From Allodiplogaster sudhausi (taxonomy: Eukaryota; Nematoda; Chromadorea; Rhabditida; Diplogasteridae), in contig CALZFC010000066.1 in assembly GCA_945643635.1 (NCBI GenBank), positions 947,501 through 1,011,500 of the forward strand: a DNA stretch of 64,000 nucleotides, read 5' to 3'. Below, one piece after another: positions 38,185-51,300 of the stretch (position 1 is the first letter of the stretch; each line of letters opens with the position of its first letter). The notes beneath the pieces are model-generated. The model saw only the letters and a program-made list of their open reading frames with translations. It was not told where the DNA came from and ran no database searches. Made by a program: the position numbers and the translations under genes.

Positions 38185-40439
38185 ATGAGCTCACCGGTTT
38201 CCCTATTCTCTATCGAGGAATGCCCCTTCGAAGCGTTCCGCTACAGCTTGGCTTCTTCCCGAGGTTGCTTCTTACCTTTCTCTAACTGTCGTTTTCTTTA
38301 TAGTTTTATGGAAAGGTGAATTGTTTGCGTTTTGTTCAGTACAATATGCCAAGCGTGTCTTCGATGGCGACTATAACGTGAAAGATGAGAAATTGTGCCA
38401 GTGGCTCTTCCTTCTTGGGAATCCTCCCGATACCATGATCCGTGTAGGTAACTCTTCTCCGGGCTCCTTTCGCTCCGCATTTCTTTTTTGTGGTTCGTTT
38501 CAGACGAAGGAATGATTTTCGTTACAGGTTCCATTTGGCGTTGTACAAACCGACGATGGAGAATTCTTCTTCTTTGATGGTTATTTACATGTGTTATTGT
38601 TGCCTTTTTTACTCATCTCATTCTCTTCCTTTTCAAGTTCGGTGTTTTCAGCTCTTTCTCGAAGGCGTTTGCATGAGCGCCGCGTGGACATGAGCGAGGA
38701 GATGGCAAAGGACTTCGAGCTGATTTGTAAGGAGGAGCACACGAGGTACAAGACGACCTTCTTCGAGCTGCAAGAACATTTCTCAATCGACCCATCTGAC
38801 ATGGTTATTAATGAGCGGGAGAGGGGTGAAAAGAAAGAGAGAGAACTGAAGAGAGTTCGGTAATTCTTCTAGGTTGCCCTTTCTAAAGTTGAAACAGTCG
38901 ATGAATACGGAGTGGTGGGAATGCGGAACGCACTGAGCAAGCTGACATTCCCGGTTGGATGGAAAAGGTCATTCTGCCTGTGCTATTTCATTCTCGTCTT
39001 GAAAGGTACTCGAAACATCACTCTTCACGCATTCTGACAATGATTCGAACCAGCCGGATATCGCCGATCTGGTTAGTTCATCTCGTGTTGACATCTTTGA
39101 ATGAAGTTCACTGGTTCGGTTAACGCAGCTCAGATAAATGGGAACCTGATGTCCCAAGATTGCTTCGATTAATAGTCAAGAAATTTGTTTTTTTTTTTGT
39201 TATATGAAATAGCGGATATTACAGTCTTTTGATGTGGATGGAGATGAGAACAGGCTGGAGCGTGGAGAGCAAGCGAGAAGGAAGAGCAACTTTTCCAGTC
39301 TCGAAGAGTTAGAGAAAAATCATTTTGGACTTCTGTTCCCTTAGGTAGGCTTCTTAGGTATCTGTTATTTAGAACAAACGATAACAAGTCCTTCGAGCAA
39401 CTGAATACACTTGAATCTGGATGCGGCGTATTGCTGAGGGAGCATGAGACGACTCTTGATACCGACGACGATTGGGGCAATGAAGAAGCTTCCCCACCGG
39501 CAATTCATGGTTACCAGATGTTAAGCACTAAGTGATAGTGAAGCAGTTGTAATAAAACATGGCGAAAAATGAGTCACATTGATTTCTCTATTGCTGTTCA
39601 CTTTTTATTTGATAGTAATCCTATAAAAATGTTCAAATTAAAGAAGCGAAAGCAACGAGGGCTTCACCCGTGCCTGCTGGCTGTCTTGTAGAAGACAACA
39701 AGGAGGCTGTTGGAAGTGAGGATGACAAGGGCGACCCATCTGCTAATGCGAATCGTTTCTGTTGTTGTTTAGCATTCGTTCAAGAGACCATTGATTATAT
39801 ATCAATTAGTTCTTTTATCAGAAGAGACGATCCGGCTCAGTAAGCAGGCATCTCTAGAGGATGAACAAGTCGATTTGAATGAAATGTACCGTGACTTCTC
39901 GCTCTGGCGGAAGACGGAGTACCCTTGCGCTGTCGATGCCATCATCTTTAATATTGGATATGAGAAGGAGAAGGTGTTGCTGTCCACTGCTGGAAGTGTT
40001 TGTAATGAAAAGTGACTCGTTTTGATTGAAGAAAGTCGCTTATTGCCACCGCTTTGGGTTGCTGGACATCCCGCAGAGCATCAACTTCAACTACTCGCGC
40101 CTTCTTCTGGATGGACCAAATAAGATCAGAGAGTCGTCCGTCAGTTCATCGTATTTCGTTATATTGTAAAGGTAATAATCAATAACCTGGAGATGATTGA
40201 AGATTTCCCGGCTTCCTCGACCAGACTGTCTCCGCTCGGCCAAGAATATGAATGGGGGAGAGGTCCGCTGCCGTGGAATCGCACTCATTGGTCTCACACC
40301 AAGCATGAACACGTCGAAGTGGATTGGATGGTTTGCACCACCCTCTCTTCCGCTCCCTTTCACCCTCGTTCTGTCTCTCTCATCCTCTTTTTTTCTCTTT
40401 ATAAATCTCTTCCCCTTATCTCCTCCACTCTCACTCTCT

Positions 40440-40497
<58 letters not shown>

Positions 40498-41307
40498 TTC
40501 TATCTCTCTCCTCGATCTACTTATTCCTGTTAATTATGTTGCTTACCCATCTAGATTAATGATTGTATAAAATATTAAGGAACGACATGCTGGGAAATCT
40601 GTTGTTCGAAGATAACTGCTACAAGAACGTCATTCAGAAGGATTCCGAGTGGCTTCCTTCTCTCGCTGTCAGCAAAACAGTTGACGTGGGTGCTTTTCCT
40701 TATATGACCCTTTCTGTTATTTAGACAGTAATGTTCGATGCCCGTCCAGTGCAGCAGTTCGGTGCGTGGATGGTCACTAATATCTTCGCCGCTTCCTATT
40801 TGACTATCACCGAAAGGGAATGGCCATCCGAGGCTTTTTTCGTGGACGAGCTTCACTTCAAGGAAGAAGTTGGGGTGCGGAATTCTCGACTCCTCATTCT
40901 CTAACTCTTCCCTCTATTCCGAATTTTGAAGGAACTGGATTTTAAATATAAATGTATTTAGGAAATGGGAATCTTCCGCTCCTCTAAGTGCTCCAATGAA
41001 GTCGTTGCAAGACAAGATCAGTGTATCTTCCACATGCAAGACTCGGATTATTCGGTGCAATTTTCCGCTTTGTTTTTTTCTTCTATCGAATACATGATTC
41101 TTGATAATCTTGCATTGGTTGAAAGTCCAGTGGTCGGACGGAATAAGGTGATAACAGGCGATCGTGGTTCCGGAGTTCTCTCGAGATGGAATGAACTACG
41201 AATTGCGTGCACTGGCCATTGCTCCGACGGAGATGTGGAAGGAAGACCGTCGCATGAAAATTGTTGCTTCCAAGCTCTACTATTACAACGATCGGCGGAT
41301 GATCTAG
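38185..41307 (+). CDS. acidic multi-exon protein of unknown family
   Basis: I do not recognise this gene. Segments with clear protein character joined by short introns are: MSSPVSLFSIEECPFEAFRY (from 38185), LWKGELFAFCSVQYAKRVF and KDEKLCQWLFLLGNPPDTMIR (about 38306-38442), VPFGVVQTDDGEFFFFD (from about 38529) and RRRLHERRVDMSEEMAKDFELICKEEH with FELQEHFSIDPSDM (to about 38802). Then come DGDENRLERGEQARRKSNFS (39230-39300), RLSKQASLEDEQVDLNEMYRDFSLW with AVDAIIFNIGYEKEK (39830-39975), LLDIPQSINFNYSRLLLDGP, LLFEDNCYKNVIQ (40590-40640), FGAWMVTNIFAASYLTI, and ALAIAPTEMWKEDRRMKIVA before TAG at 41305-41307. It looks soluble and mixed alpha/beta. No signal peptide or membrane helix is visible. 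Exon borders between 38870 and 39780 are uncertain, and the start is a choice among several ATGs. Confidence 0.55.
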
Positions 41308-42195
41308 GAATTCCATTCATGAAATACACAATGCATCCCCTTTCCTTTCTATGCTCCGCCTTCGCTCTTCAGTCGACCCTTTATGACTGCAGAAGTCATT
41401 TCTTGCTCTATTGATCTTTTATTAAAACAAATTCCCTGCTATTTTGCTATGACCAGAGCCCTGATCAATATGTTCACTCAAAATTCCGACCTTAATTTCG
41501 TTTTAAATCTCCTACTTGATCTCTTGTGTGATGCTCAGAATGTGTATTCAGTTAATACTCGCAGGCAATTAACTGTAACATAGTAACATCGCTTTTTGCC
41601 TCAAATGCGAGCTTTTGTGTTTTATCAACCTAAAAAATAGTAAGATATTAATAAAATATGTTTAGGGTTGGATGTGCCTGCTGATTACTGACTGGTGGAG
41701 CCATCTCCTACCTAATACTGTTTTGCACTATTATGGTTCTTGCCCCGACTTTCCTTGATGGTTGGAAGGAGATACGGTAAGGGAAAGCTATCGTCAACAG
41801 AGAGTGTACGAGCAGGGGGGAAGTGAAAGGAAGAAAGAAGGGAAAGCGACGTAACATAGCGAGAGGAGGGGTGGAACTTCATGGAAGGAGAGCGAAAGAA
41901 GGGGAGCGGCGTGCTCTGGAGAGCGAGGAATGTGAATGAACGGAAGCAGGGAGTCCTTCCGCTTACTATCTCCATTTAATGCCGTTATTTCCTTCCTGTC
42001 GACACATGTTTCCACTTCGCTTGATATTTTATATCATCATTCCCGATGTCCCATTTTCTGTTGGACCGAGTTGTTTACTTTGCAAGATGGAATAACGAAC
42101 TACTCGTTGTCTGCATGTCGTTACCTGCATGTCGCTACCTGCATGAATATCACTTCCTTCAGGAAGTGACGTCATTGACTGGAGGAACTCAGAAG
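41308..42195. other. intergenic spacer before ERO1
   Basis: No gene is visible. There is an AATAAA at 41650-41655, which may serve the preceding gene. Three near-copies of TACCTGCATGTCG occur at about 42110-42148. The frame upstream of the ERO1 start is open back to 42046, but I do not use it, because the signal peptide begins at 42196. Confidence 0.5.
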
Positions 42196-45100
42196 ATGAG
42201 AAAAGGAAATCGAGGGAAGAAGCCCTTGCTCATCTTCACGATGTTCATCCCCTCTCTTCTTCTGCCTTTCGCTATGGCGCAGGTATCTTTTTAATTTTTT
42301 TGCTATTACATATAAACGTTTGCTTTTAGCGTTGTAGTTGCTTGTTCTAACTCTTTTTCCTTATTTCCTTAAATACGCAAGTGCTGCAGAGAATTGGCAA
42401 GTTCGTGATTGCAGTTTGAGCCGGGCCGAGAGTGCTTCTGCAATGCTGGCGAGACTGTCGAGCCGTGTCCGTGTGAAGGGGGTGGAGAGCTCTCCATCGA
42501 TGCCTTCAACCAGAGATTCCAGCCCTATCTACAGTCTCTTCTTACTCGAGACTTCTTCCGATTCTACAAGGTTTCCATCGGGTCCCTGTTTCATTTTGTT
42601 ACTAAGAACATTTAGATTGAAAAAAAATTGATTGGCGTCGAACATAGCATTGAAAGTTATTGCTAGCTGATCAGGGGGTACGCTGACGCGTCATAAAAGG
42701 TGTTTTTTTTAATTCACAGCAGCCTTTCATCGTTCCATATCTAACTTGTGTCAAGTTAGCGCTATTCGAGAATGTTCTTATTCGCGTTCTTATTTTTCTG
42801 AGCAGTTGCGAGAGAGTGGAAATGAAAACGTGTTTTGCTCGTGTTTAAAGTAAGTAACACCGGGGATGTTGTTAGAGCTTTCCGACTATGGACAACTCGG
42901 CTGAATGTAGCATAAGGTATTTTCCCTCCCGTATATATATTCCACAAGTCATGGTTATATACTAGAGGGTAAAGTTGCATGCACTGCGAGTGTTCTTGTG
43001 TGTAGTGTAAAATGCCCCTGGGGTGACAAGTCTTTTAACATTTTTCTGCTCTCTCTCTCTATGTCTGTTTTCATTTTTTCCCGCGCTTTCATTGCATATC
43101 CATGGATTCTTTCTGGATTCTTCAAGCTGTGCAACTTCTATCATTTCCATTTCATCTTTTCTCTTTCCTTGTTCTGTCGGGAAAGTATCAATCGTTGTTT
43201 ATGTATTATATTCCTCTCGCATCTGTCACCATCATGAATAGGAAAGCGGGAAAGGGGATAGCAATACTGAGAAAGAGAGCGAGAGAGGAAGAGCGAGTAT
43301 GAGAGATTGAAAGAGAAGGAGGGGAAACATCGCGGTCAGTGTGGAACGAAGAATCGAGGGCACAACGATAATTGGACAATAGTTATGCTGACGAGGCGGA
43401 GGATATAGGAGAAGTACTATTAGGAAAATATCCTTGACCCGGTTGTGGGGCGGGATAATGCTGCTGACGTAGTCATTATACCTACTAAAATATAGTTAGG
43501 ATGGAAAAGAAAGTGAAAAGGAAGATTGCTGGGGGTTAGTTGTGGGTTGAGTTGTATTAATGGAGCTGAATGAATTGCCTTGAGGTGAACATGGATAAGC
43601 CGTGCCCGTTCTGGCCGGATGACCGGGAGTGCGCTTCCCGCGAGTGCGGAGTGGAGCAGTGCGACGACCGCGTCCCTCCCGGCCTCCGTCTCCGGGTACG
43701 CCCCGCCAAGAAGAATGCTTCTCTTCCCAGTCAAGCTGCTCCTGCCTCCAGCCAGACGAAGCATGAGGTCCCCGCTTTGGGTGGGAGAGGGAGCAGAGAA
43801 CAGTGAGAATGGAGAGGGAGCAGAGAACAGTGAGAGTGAGCAGGGAGAACAACATTCCACTCAATATGGCGAGATCGGCGATTGTATTTGATGTTTATTC
43901 GTGTGCTTCTTGCGTAACATTGTTGTGAGACGCACTAACCGTCCCGTTTTGCTTGGCATTCACTCGGCCCTCACTCGTTAACTGATCCTTTGGAATTGGG
44001 TATGTCTGTGAAATTGAGAGGAAGAATGTTGCAGGAGTCATCGGAAGAGTGTCGCTCGAAGACTCCGGAGGGAGGGAATACAATTGACCCCATGGACCGG
44101 ACCATCTCAGAGCCAGAGAGGGACCAACTCGCTCGCATGGACCAGTACGACGAAGGAGACGAGCACAAATTCTGCGAAGTGGATGGTACATATTTTATCT
44201 ATCATTTTTGCTTAGCTGTTTTTTTCTCATTACAGATAATTTTGTATACGTTGTCTGATCTCTTGCCTGTGGGCAGTCCATTGAATTTCTGTTAGCACAA
44301 GCATCCAGAATAGAAGGAAAGTGTACCGCTCCTCCACTTCCAATATTGGCTCACGCGTATTTGCTCTTCTGCTGCAAGTTCTGTGTTCTTTCCTATTTTC
44401 TTTTTCAATCTGTCGTCTCTCTCTCTCTCTTTTCTCTTTCTCTCGGCGTCTCGCCTACTCTTTCCGTGCTCCTCATAGAAACGGCGCGTGCCGAGGCGTG
44501 CGAGAGGGAGAAAAACTTAGTTCCGGTTTCCCCCGAAATGTTTGTCATTAGATATTTAAAGTGTCGATCCTCATGGACTTCTATAGGGAAGCAGGAGCCT
44601 TGGCTAGCAATGACCAGGCATAGATGATACTAGAGAAGTCACCGTTCTTAGATGAGGATTCAAGCGAGATGCACTACGTGGACTTGTCAAAGAATCCGGA
44701 ACGGTACACTGGATACAAAGGAGATTCTGCCCTTAGGGTCTGGAAGTCTATCTACCAGGAGAACTGCTTCAAGTCAGCCATTTTCTCAGTTTATTCTTTT
44801 TTAGGGAAGATATTTTGACGTAAATGGGGAAGATGCCTCTTTGCAGGCCTGATATGAAGTTCGACAAAAACTTTTTGGCTCATCCCAACACATTCGGTTA
44901 GCTTTTTTCTTGCAATTCATTGATATCAAACAAAGGGTAGTGCGCTTCATTTCAGCTTAGCAAACAAAAGCCTGGAAAGCATACAAGTTATGGTCTTTCT
45001 AAACTTTCTTTTCTAAAGTCCTAATCTTTTCTTGTCTGCAATTCGCAAAATTCTTAATTCTTTTGATTGTCACGGAAATGAGGCTCTTTTCTTTTGACAG

Positions 45101-46396
45101 AAGGTATGTGACACTCTCAAATACGACTTGAGGATAGTTGAATAGTGGCAAAGTGCTACTCGTAGTGCTAGTCTTTTTTGGCCATTAGGGGCAGGTGAAA
45201 TTACTTTCCTGGCTCTGTGTTTACTACAACACCTTTTCGAATATTACACTAGTATAAAAAAGCACAGATCCATGGAAGTAGTGTCTGAGATCCTTGCTGG
45301 CATGTCTGCCGTTGTTGCTGTTGTGGTCTCCGCTCGCTTCTGTCTTGCTCGGAGTGTTTAGAACTAAGAAATAGAGTCGAGACCATTCAAATGTCTTCCC
45401 TGCTGTCTCCATACCTCGCTTACAACTCTCGCTATTCAGCTTCATAATCTCCTTTTTCTTCTTCAAGTTTCTTCATTTTTCTTTCAATATACTTCAATAT
45501 CTCGCCTCTCATCTCATCTAACTTGGCCAGGAACAGGATTCAAGAGGGAAAGTATATATGATCTACTATTTTTGTTGTCCTGTTCCTTGTCATATGCCAA
45601 GAGATTCTGTTACCTGCTGCATTCCCTTTAGCCTGAACTCTCTTTCTCCCTCTCTCTCTCTTTTTCCTTCCCTCACTCCCTCCCTCTCTCTCTCTCTGTC
45701 CTCTCTTTCTCTCTTGCCGTGCTTTCTTCAATCCTTTGTTTCCGTTTCTCTGTCTATCTTTCACCCCGTACTTGGGATGTCCTAATTCCCTCGCATGCAG
45801 GTCTTTGCTTGGAGAAGCGCGTATTCTATCGTCTCATCTCCGGTCTTCATTCTGCGATTACGATCTCCATTGCTGCCTACAACTACAAACCACGTCAGGC
45901 CTTTTACCGTTCTTTTTTTGGTTTTTTTATGTACTCGATGCAATTATCATCCTTTATGATAATCTTTTTATTCTTTGCTATTATAGTAAATAACATATTT
46001 GTAAATGAATAAATTGTGCTACTTCAATTGGCAATCACTACGAATGTTTTAAGTCGATAATGAATGCGTTCACAATACACCGATGTTAAATTGTAGCTGT
46101 TGGCGGGTTCGGAACGGGTTCGTGGTTCCGTAACGTGGAGATGTTCGCGGGTCGCTTTGGCACGAATTGGAGCTGGGAGGGTCCTCAGCGACTGCGGAAT
46201 GTGTACCTCGTGTGGCTGCTCGAGCTCAGGGCTCTCGTCAAGGCTGCCCCCTATCTCCAGGCTGAGATGTTCTACACTGGCAATGAGGTACATTCATCAT
46301 CCACCTATTTCTCTTTCTCTGCTCTTTCTGAAGCGTGCTAATATCTATATCAGAATCCTGTCTCGTTTAATTCTATTTTTCCTGCTTATTCATCCC

Positions 46397-46461
<65 letters not shown>

Positions 46462-47224
46462 AGGAAGAAGATGCTCGTAGTCGTGCAGCAGTAGCTGGGC
46501 TGGTTGAGATGGCCTCAGAATGGCCGGCTCAGTTCGATGAGTCAGAGATGTTCCGTGGAGTGGAGTCGACTGCCCGCGAGTTGCGAGAGGAGTTCCGTGG
46601 TCACTTCCTGAACATCTCTCGCATCATGGACTGTGTCGGGTGTGACAAGTGCAGACTCTGGGGGAAAGTTCAGGTTAGAACTACTTTTGGTGTGTATTGG
46701 TCTATTACTTTTCCAATTGATCAAGGCCCTTCTTTTTTGCAGTAATAAAATAAAATTGGTGTGCCTTTGCGCGAGAGTGTTGCTCCTGCAGGTGCATGGG
46801 ATGGGGACTGCACTGAAGATTCTCTTCTCCGATCTGCCCCACCGCGTGCCCTCTCCGGGTGTGCAGACTCCTCAGCAGCCTCCCTTCCAGTTGACGAGGA
46901 ACGAGGTCGTCGCTCTCTTCCAATCTCTCGGCCGCTATTCCACTTCCATTCTCGAGGTGCCGCATTGTTTAATTCACAATTTCTCTCGTCTGCTATTTTA
47001 GATTGTGAATTGTGAGTGACATGTCTCAAGTAAAGAATTTTTCAACGAGCTTTTTATTCGCATTTTCTTAGTTAAGAGTAAGATAAGAAATAAATTTGCA
47101 GGTGGATGAATTCCGTGTCGCGATGGGTCTACCTGGTCTCTCCGGCCGCGCTGCTGACATCTCGTCTTCCCACTCTGGTTCCAGTCAAGACGGAGGGGGA
47201 AAGAAACAGAAGATTGAGTTTTAA
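42196..47224 (+). CDS. ero1: ER oxidoreductin ERO1
   Basis: ERO1 is the FAD enzyme of the ER lumen that reoxidises protein disulphide isomerase and passes electrons to oxygen. ATG 42196 opens a basic stretch and a hydrophobic signal ([18 protein letters not shown]), followed directly by [12 protein letters not shown] after splicing. Exons: 42196 to about 42282; about 42407-42570; 43585-43695; 44035-44185; 44652-44772; 44847-44896; 45801-45893; 46097-46287; 46464-46673; 46792-46956; 47102-47224. Family marks in order: [49 protein letters not shown] (outer shuttle cysteines CGVEQC), [52 protein letters not shown], and [22 protein letters not shown] with the active-site pair CxxCxxC, then GTALKILFS and a Ser/Gly-rich, basic end. 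No ER-retention tail is seen. The length is normal for the family. Confidence 0.96.
46381..46463 (+). repeat. (CT)n tract acting as the polypyrimidine tract of an ERO1 intron
   Basis: A run of CT repeats ends directly in the acceptor CTCTCAG at 46463. The repeat thus forms the polypyrimidine tract of this 3' splice site, as it does in the Groucho intron ending at 6456. Confidence 0.8.
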
Positions 47225-47843
47225 ACCGGTTTAGTTCTTCAAGGACAACTTACGAGTAAATTTAAATGTGCAATTATAGCCGGATAACTTATTCTGTGTT
47301 ATTTTATTTCCTCTTCAGTATACGTGAGACGGTTTTGTGATATGACCATAGACTTTGTTGCTGCTTCTATAGTAAGCATGTTTTATTATTAGCTCCTTTC
47401 TAATGTAAAAAATTGTACATACATAAGAGTTGGATAGAAGATTGCTTCTTTACGTGACATCATATCAGAGACGTGAATAGTTTTACCATCTTTAGCGGGC
47501 TTATTTTACCTTTTTCATCCTTTTCTCGTTCCTTTTCTTATTCTTTGATCTGGTTTTGTTGTGTCTTATTGTTCAATTCACTTGATAATTACCACACATT
47601 GAGACAGGTTGATCTGCGAGATAAATGAAGTCGTGTGTTACCTTAGTTATCAATGAAGGAAGATAAAATGTTGAATTCATGGAATAAGATTTAGTTCTGT
47701 GCAATTGAAGGAGAATATGAAAGCGGCTTCCAATTAGCAGTGTAACAAACTGAGCATGCGTTGCCTTTTCTCTCGAATTCTCGTCAAGAGACAAAAAAGA
47801 GAACAATGCCGGTCACAGCTACGAGAACAGTCAGCAGCGGCCA
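47225..47843. other. ERO1 3' UTR and promoter of the next gene
   Basis: AT-rich and without coding content. The start of the first cysteine-module gene follows at 47844. Confidence 0.5.
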
Positions 47844-48297
47844 ATGACAGCGCCCTCTCCACTTCATCTTCTCTTCTTATTCATCCATGCAGCTTGCCAA
47901 GGAGATTCCTTCTACGGTCAGCTTACATTACAATTTAGGGGGCAGTGGAATCTTTGATATCTTCCCTTTCAGTCAATGTATGTATGGGTCTGGCCTATGC
48001 AGAGAAAAAACGTCAAAAAGAAGTTGGACTGTATGTATGCACTTATACATACGTGGTATGTATGAAAGTGCTAATTGATTGAAGAGTCGTTCGGCCAAAG
48101 AGAGAGAGAGAGAAAGTGGGAAGTTGTTGTAGAAGAATGTGGTTGTCGTGCTGTGCCTCGCGAGTCTGCCTGCCCCCTTGGGAGTAAGTGTGTGAATGAT
48201 CTTCTGGTGGAGTCGGACTGCTCGGTCTCCTGCGAAGGCGAGAGTCTCCACTTCGCGGTTCGCTTTTTTTTCGCGCCTGCGCTTTTTCCTTATCCAT

Positions 48298-48363
<66 letters not shown>

Positions 48364-51300
48364 ATGGATAAGAAAAGTTTGAAAATAAATCATGAAGAGG
48401 CTTGTGCAGTTCCGCTCCGGCACTCCGTGGCGTTTCTCATCCCACTTGACTTGTGTCGGAAATAGCCGATACCAGGCAGCGACTGGCTCTCCCTTCACTC
48501 TTCCCGTTAGCCATCTCGCCTGTGTGGGACCGAAAGGTCTGCCTCTTTTTCGTTCTGATGCATAGATATGTATGCACGTACTAAATCTATCTTTGATTGC
48601 CACATGAATATTTTAGCAAGAAAACTGGTTATTATAGAAACGGCGGAATGCAAGAGTTGCCCGGTGCCGCCGGCGGGTTTCTTGGGTTGTCCACCCGGAG
48701 GAGTCTGCCAATCGTCCTCCCTGAGTGTGATCCTTAGCCCGAAGACCAACTGCGCTGCTCTGACTTGCAGCTGGGGAGAACTGATTGTGAGTTGTCATTG
48801 TCCCTGTCTCGGGTCTGGATTAGTCTTGCCCTTGTAGATGGTGACTGGACGACGGAGTTTCTCAGGAGTGGGGCAGCTCAGCTGCAACAGCCACGACGTG
48901 TGGGTCGATCGACATGGAAATCCATTCGAAGACATCTCCAGGCTTACCTGCATGAGACACAAAGGTGCTTATCTCTTCTCATGACAAAAAATGACGTTGA
49001 AGACACAGAAAAGACAATGGATCAAATAATTGTTGTTGAGGGTGTGATTCGTGTGTGCTGCCCAGTGCCCTGGAAGAATGTCCGGAATGGGAGGAATGCG
49101 AGGAGAGTCTCCGTTTGGTGCATCTCGAACTGTCCAAAGAGACTGGAACTGGCTGTGCACTCGCGAGGTGCAGCGACCCAGATGCCTACATTATTGTCAG
49201 TTATCAGCAGAAATCTTTTTCTTTCTAAAATTAAAAGTGATTTCTGCATAACTAACTGAATTGCTGCGTGTACTTTGAATGAATGCCAATTCCTCCCTGT
49301 CTGGCAGGCCCGCAATGCGACTGCCCCGGTTGTTTTCGGAGTTCCCTTCCTGAGATGCGATGCTCGCGGTCGATGGCACAACGACGTCTTCAGTGTAATG
49401 GGCGAAGATATCCAGGCTTCTTGCTACTTGCCAAGTTTTTTTAACTTTCATTCAGTCACCTTATCGTATTCTTAGCTATATCAAAAGCGAAGGAGAGATT
49501 GCTAGAGTTATGTATGTAGCAAGAAGGGCGTCCTGATCTTTCTTCAAATGATTTTTCTTCAAATATTGAAATGATTTTTCTTCAAATGATTTTTCTTCGA
49601 ATGATTTTTCTTCGAATAATTTATTAAAATCGTAAGAGAGTTAGGGTAGTTATGTTGCTTGACAGCATAAGGAATGTAGAGCACAAGAGGTAGCCGGGTA
49701 GAACACAGTTTATTAATGACCAGTTATCGGGTTTATATAGGGCTCAAGATACTTTCGTAAGGGCAAGGGCATAGCGCAGCTAGTGCAGCTATTATAATCT
49801 TCTTACGTGATATATCTTCATATACACGACACCTCCCCGAAGTACTACATCCACAACTTACAGAGTTCGACCGAAGTCTATGCCTCTGTACAACCTCAGA
49901 ACGAGGAGGAAGTTCGAAGCAAAGCTTCTACTCTCCCTTACAGCAACTTACAGCCAGAGTTCGGAAAGTACTACAGTACTGGTCAAAAGGTTATCACCTT
50001 TTGGTTTTTCATGCATATTTTTCTTCAAAGTTGAAGAATGCTTATGAAATTTTCAGAGTCGCTTCTTTATATGGACAGGCTTCTATTTTCAAATTATTAG
50101 TTTCCCTGACCCACTAATGAGCGAGAAAAAAATCAATAACTCAAATCACCCATGTTACACATATAGGCGTGGAAGAGAAAATAATTTATTTCTTTGATAT
50201 TCGGGTAGTTTTTACTGCCATTTTATATCAGTTGTATTGTATGACATCCCAACAACATCTTTTTAGTCTAAGTTCGATTTATTCACCTGATTTTATATAA
50301 ATGCACAACATCACTTTTAGCACCTCTCCTGCACAACATCACTTTTAGCACCTCTGGAGTGCGGGCAAAACTGAACCCCCGTCTTCAAATTTTGCACAAA
50401 TAGTTAGCATCTTATTTCCACTGGTCAAATAACCATCTAAAATAGTTTCATTATTACCTGTAAATATGTATACATCATTATTACTATAGGCATAGTAGTA
50501 AATGATCGAAATCATCCTCCTGAACCTTCAGGATCCCAGGCCGAGTGCATGAACCGAGCACTGGAGGAATGCAGTATGTAAAAGCATGTGATAAAATCTC
50601 AATTAGACTAAAAATCTGTCACTTAGATGTTCTAAAATGTAACTGAAATAAAATTGCAATAAAAACTACCCGGAGACCAAAGAAATAAATTATTTTGTCC
50701 ATCACGCCAATATGTGCAATCTGGGTGATTTCAGTTATTGATTTTTTTCTCGCTCATTAGTGGGTGCATGAGACCAATAATTTGAAAATAGAAGCCTGTA
50801 CATATAAAGAAGCGACTCTGAAAATTTCATAAGCATTCTTCAACTTTGAAGAAAAATATGCCTGAAAAACCAAAAGGTGATAACCTTTTGGCCAGTACTG
50901 TACATCTCTCGGACTACGACGATACCTTGTACTTGCAAGGAGGAAGTTCGAGTGTATGTTGAATCACCTCTACGTAAAATTAACCGAGTTCTATTACCAT
51001 TTAAATAAATTATTCGAAGAAAAATCATTCGAAGAATATTCATTCGAAGAAAAATTATTCGAAGAAAAATCATTTGAAGAAAAATCATTTCAATATTTGA
51101 AGAAAAATCATTTGAAGAAAAATCATTTGAAGAAAGCTCACAGAACCAGCAAGAAGTATGTATGTACATAGTGAGAGAGATGGATAGAGTTTATTCGTGT
51201 CCTTTGAGAATGCCGCCGTTGCACCCTTCGTGAGTTGAAGGAGTGTCCGGATGGCTTTGCCTGTGACCAGTCACTGATCGAGGAGCCAAATGGCGGCCAA

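Noticed and set aside
49640..49970. Possible solo LTR (TATATAGGGCTC, later GACACCTCCCC)
   Set aside because: I could not find TG...CA ends, a target duplication or a second copy in the window.
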